64,000 bases of DNA from positions 186,001 to 250,000 of the forward strand of contig JAUJYZ010000111.1 of NCBI GenBank assembly GCA_033675265.1. Reading direction: 5' to 3'. The notes below the pieces were generated by a model. That model searched no databases. It worked only from the letters and a program-made list of their open reading frames with translations, and was not told the origin of the DNA. A program made the translations under genes and the position numbers. Positions 61,869 to 64,000 of the stretch are shown here, in pieces. Within the stretch, counting starts at the first letter, position 1. Each line of letters starts with the position of its first letter. This stretch comes from Actinostola sp. cb2023. Its lineage: Eukaryota; Cnidaria; Anthozoa; Actiniaria; Actinostolidae.

Positions 61869-62324
61869 CCATTTCCATTTAAAATTTAGTCAAAAAATGT
61901 CTTTCACCTATAGAAAATCCCCTTCATTTTTTCCCCTCATGCTTTAAATTGGCTTCTTTATTCTGTGATCTGATTGGTCAAATGCTATGTTTTCTGCAAT
62001 TTCACTGGCTCTCCAAAACAGTGCGATTTGGAACTCAAAATGGTAAGAGCCAATCAGATTGCAGAAATCACCATTGATTTCAAAATGGATATAATTAATA
62101 CAGCGAACCAAATGTAATTACGTATCCCGCGCGCTCTACCACAGGAAACCCATCAAAAGGCGTGCGCATACAAATATATTTGTATTTATTATAATTAGAC
62201 ACAGATAAAGTGATTGTGCTGCCTGTTTAACATACAGCTAGGTTTCTTGCCAATGCACTAATACTGTTTGAGAAAACCAATTATGAACAAACGTCCGTTT
62301 CTTGACAAACATAACCAATTTATT
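61869..62324. other. Non-coding stretch
   Basis: Contains a weak inverted pair around ctgattggt/ccaatcag (about 61965-62070). No supported gene. It would include the 3' UTR of the gene ending at 62325. Confidence 0.35.
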
Positions 62325-62498
62325 TCAGCCATAATAGTTCTCCAAGATACTAGCGGCTGGAGCAAAGGCCTTTAGATCATAATGGACGTTGTCAAAAGTT
62401 CCTCTGGGATAAGACGCAGATAAATGATACATGTCCAGGACTTTAATACCAGCTGCACACATCGCGTTTGTTGCATATGAATGGAATAACTGGATTCT
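62325..62498 (-). CDS. Last exon of an unidentified gene, possibly SGNH-like
   Basis: A strong acceptor (cattatttttatgcag) opens a 174-nt exon of 57 codons ending in TGA. The product reads [40 protein letters not shown], then [16 protein letters not shown]. The DNVHYD block fits the DxxH that supplies the catalytic Asp and His at the C-terminal end of SGNH/PC-esterase-type hydrolases, but one exon is not enough to assign the family. Entry phase 0 is assumed. Upstream exons would lie above 64000 or within the repeat-rich DNA just upstream, where I could not find them. Confidence 0.6.
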   Translation of the reverse strand, partial: RIQLFHSYATNAMCAAGIKVLDMYHLSASYPRGTFDNVHYDLKAFAPAASILENYYG

Positions 62499-62520
62499 CT
62501 GCATAAAAATAATGAATCGT

Positions 62521-63227
62521 TGGAAATATGAATGAATGGAGGGGTGGATAATGGAGGGGTGGATGAATGAATGGAGGGGGTATGAATGAATGGAGGGATG
62601 GATGGATGAATGAATGGAGGGGTGGATAATGGAGGGGTGGATGAATGAATGGAGGGGGTATGAATGAATGGAGGGATGGATAGATGAATGAATGGAGGGG
62701 GGATGGAGGGATGGAGGGATAGATGATGAATGGATGGAGGGGTGGATAATGGAGGGGGGGGATGAATGAATGGAGGGGGTATGAATGAGGGATGGAGGGA
62801 TGGATGGATGAATGAATGGAGGGGTGGATAATGGAGGGGGGTGGATGAATTAATGGAGGGGTGGAATGGAGGGGGTATGAATGAATGAATGGAGGGGTGG
62901 GATGGAGGGGTGGATGAATGAATGAATGGAGGGGAATGAATGAATGAATGGATGAATGAATGAATGGATGAATGAATGGGTGGATGAATGAATGAATGGG
63001 GGTGGATGAATGAATGAATGAATGAATGAATGATGGTGGAGATGGAATGGATAATGGAGGGGTGGATAATGGGGGGGTATGAATGAATGGAAGGGGGATG
63101 AATGAATGGAGGGATGATGAATGAATGAGGGGTGGATGGATGAATGGAGGGGTGGATGAATGAACGGGGGGAGGGGGTATGGGGGGGGGGGGAGGGATGG
63201 ATGGATGTGTATGAATGAAGGGGGGGA
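62521..63227. repeat. Degenerate GGAT/GAAT-G-rich repeat, block 1
   Basis: Interspersed atgaatgaatggaggggtgg and ggataatggagg motifs with G runs. Longer blocks (tggaggggtggataatggag...) recur every ~95-100 bp. Confidence 0.92.
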
Positions 63228-64000
63228 TGTCATGGTAGTCAGTTATTTCCATGGAGTCATTTGACACAATGGACGCAAGACACTAGGAATTCTCCTGGTA
63301 ATATGATCATAATATAATCGGCCTCTTATCATCTTAAATCATCATATGAATGAGCTACATAACTCAACATGGAGGGGTGATGATTACTCCATAATAAAGA
63401 ACAGAGGAATCATTACAGAGGGGGGATGAATGAATGAACGGATGATGAATGAATGGAAGGATGGATGAATGAATGGAGGGGGGATGAATGAATGAATGGA
63501 GGCATGGATGAATGAACGGAGGGGATGATGAATGAACGGAGGGGTGGATGAAAGAAGGGGCGATGAATGATGGAGGGGATGAATGAATGGAGGGATGAAT
63601 GAATGAATGGAGGGGTGGATGAATGAACGGAGGGGTGGGATGAATGAACGGAGGGGTGGATAAAGAATGGGGGGGGGGTGGATAATGGAGGGGTGATGAT
63701 GAATGGAGGGGGAATGAATATGAATGAATGGAAGGGGGATGAATGAATGGAGGGGGGGGGGATGAATGAATGGAGGGGTGGATGAATGAATGGAGGGGTG
63801 TGATGAATGAACGGATGATGAAGGGAAGGGGGGGATGAATGAACGGGGGGAGGGGGTAGGGGGGAGGGGGGAGGGAGGAGGGGGGGTGTATGAATGAAAG
63901 GGGGATGTCATGGTAGTCAGTTATTTCCATTAGTCATTTGACACACTGTCACGCAAGACACTAGGAATTCTCCTGGTAATATGATCATAATATAATCGGC
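63228..64000. repeat. 677-bp-offset direct duplication including repeat block 2
   Basis: The ~100-bp unique sequence starting atgtcatggtagtcagttat at 63228 recurs at 63905 to the window end with several differences. Between the two copies (63420-63900) is a second GGAT/GAAT block. The unit is therefore unique segment plus simple repeat, at least partly tandemly duplicated. Confidence 0.85.

Noticed and set aside
63228..63290. Coding exon of the gene ending at 62325
   Set aside because: An in-frame stretch with SNDSMEITDYHDIP exists, but no donor follows and the duplicate copy has stops.
62443..63930. Pro/His/Ser-rich frames of up to 274 codons
   Set aside because: Products of the GGAT/GAAT simple repeat.

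Overview
The window is animal nuclear DNA: A+T-rich, with spliced genes, long introns and a heavy load of LTR, LINE, Penelope-like and MITE elements. The best guess is a cnidarian, probably an anthozoan (coral or sea anemone). The reason is a secreted protein that joins a GCYRD-type cysteine-rich domain, a thrombospondin type 1 domain and von Willebrand A (vWA) domains, a combination I know from that group. This assignment is inference from domain content only.

Host genes. (1) 179-2845 (+) is an intronless 888-residue ankyrin-repeat protein ending in a CaaX box; its 5' UTR is spliced. (2) 43977-16395 (-) is a 13-exon gene. I assembled it by hand from splice sites; the reading frame holds across all 12 introns and gives about 1353 residues: signal peptide, GCYRD/WSC-like Cys domain, TSP1, Ser/Thr/Gln-rich linker, vWA-1, a 528-residue Gln/Ser/Lys-rich linker encoded by one exon, vWA-2, stop. 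(3) 62498-62325 (-) is the last exon of another gene, whose upstream exons lie beyond the window or beyond the simple repeats there.

Layout. 1-3.6 kb: ankyrin gene. 3.9-16 kb: repeats, including a CACGG array inside a MITE, a 2.3-kb TTAA-type element, and a Penelope-like (PLE) fragment whose coding DNA has expanded into 31 copies of a 38-bp unit. 16.4-44 kb: the vWA/TSP1 gene. Its introns hold a heptamer array, a PLE with inverted terminal repeats, a hammerhead-like motif, a 19-bp array, a 3.7-kb inverted-repeat element with a nested insertion, a SINE, a 1-kb GATA array and a 51-bp satellite with higher-order structure that touches a splice acceptor. 45.9-53 kb: a BEL/Pao LTR retrotransposon with 410-bp LTRs that look identical but a broken pol. 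53.6-57.3 kb: LINE relics, one split by a TTAA MITE. 57.4-61.9 kb: an inverted-repeat element and a second PLE, split by another TTAA MITE and carrying eight 74-bp tandem copies of its own reverse transcriptase sequence. 62.5-64 kb: degenerate GGAT/GAAT repeat.

Three themes recur. Retroelement coding DNA or splice-site flanks have seeded tandem arrays. MITEs of one family sit 16-22 nt from 3' splice sites of the same gene. Nested insertions preserve clean target-site duplications, which allows the order of events to be read.
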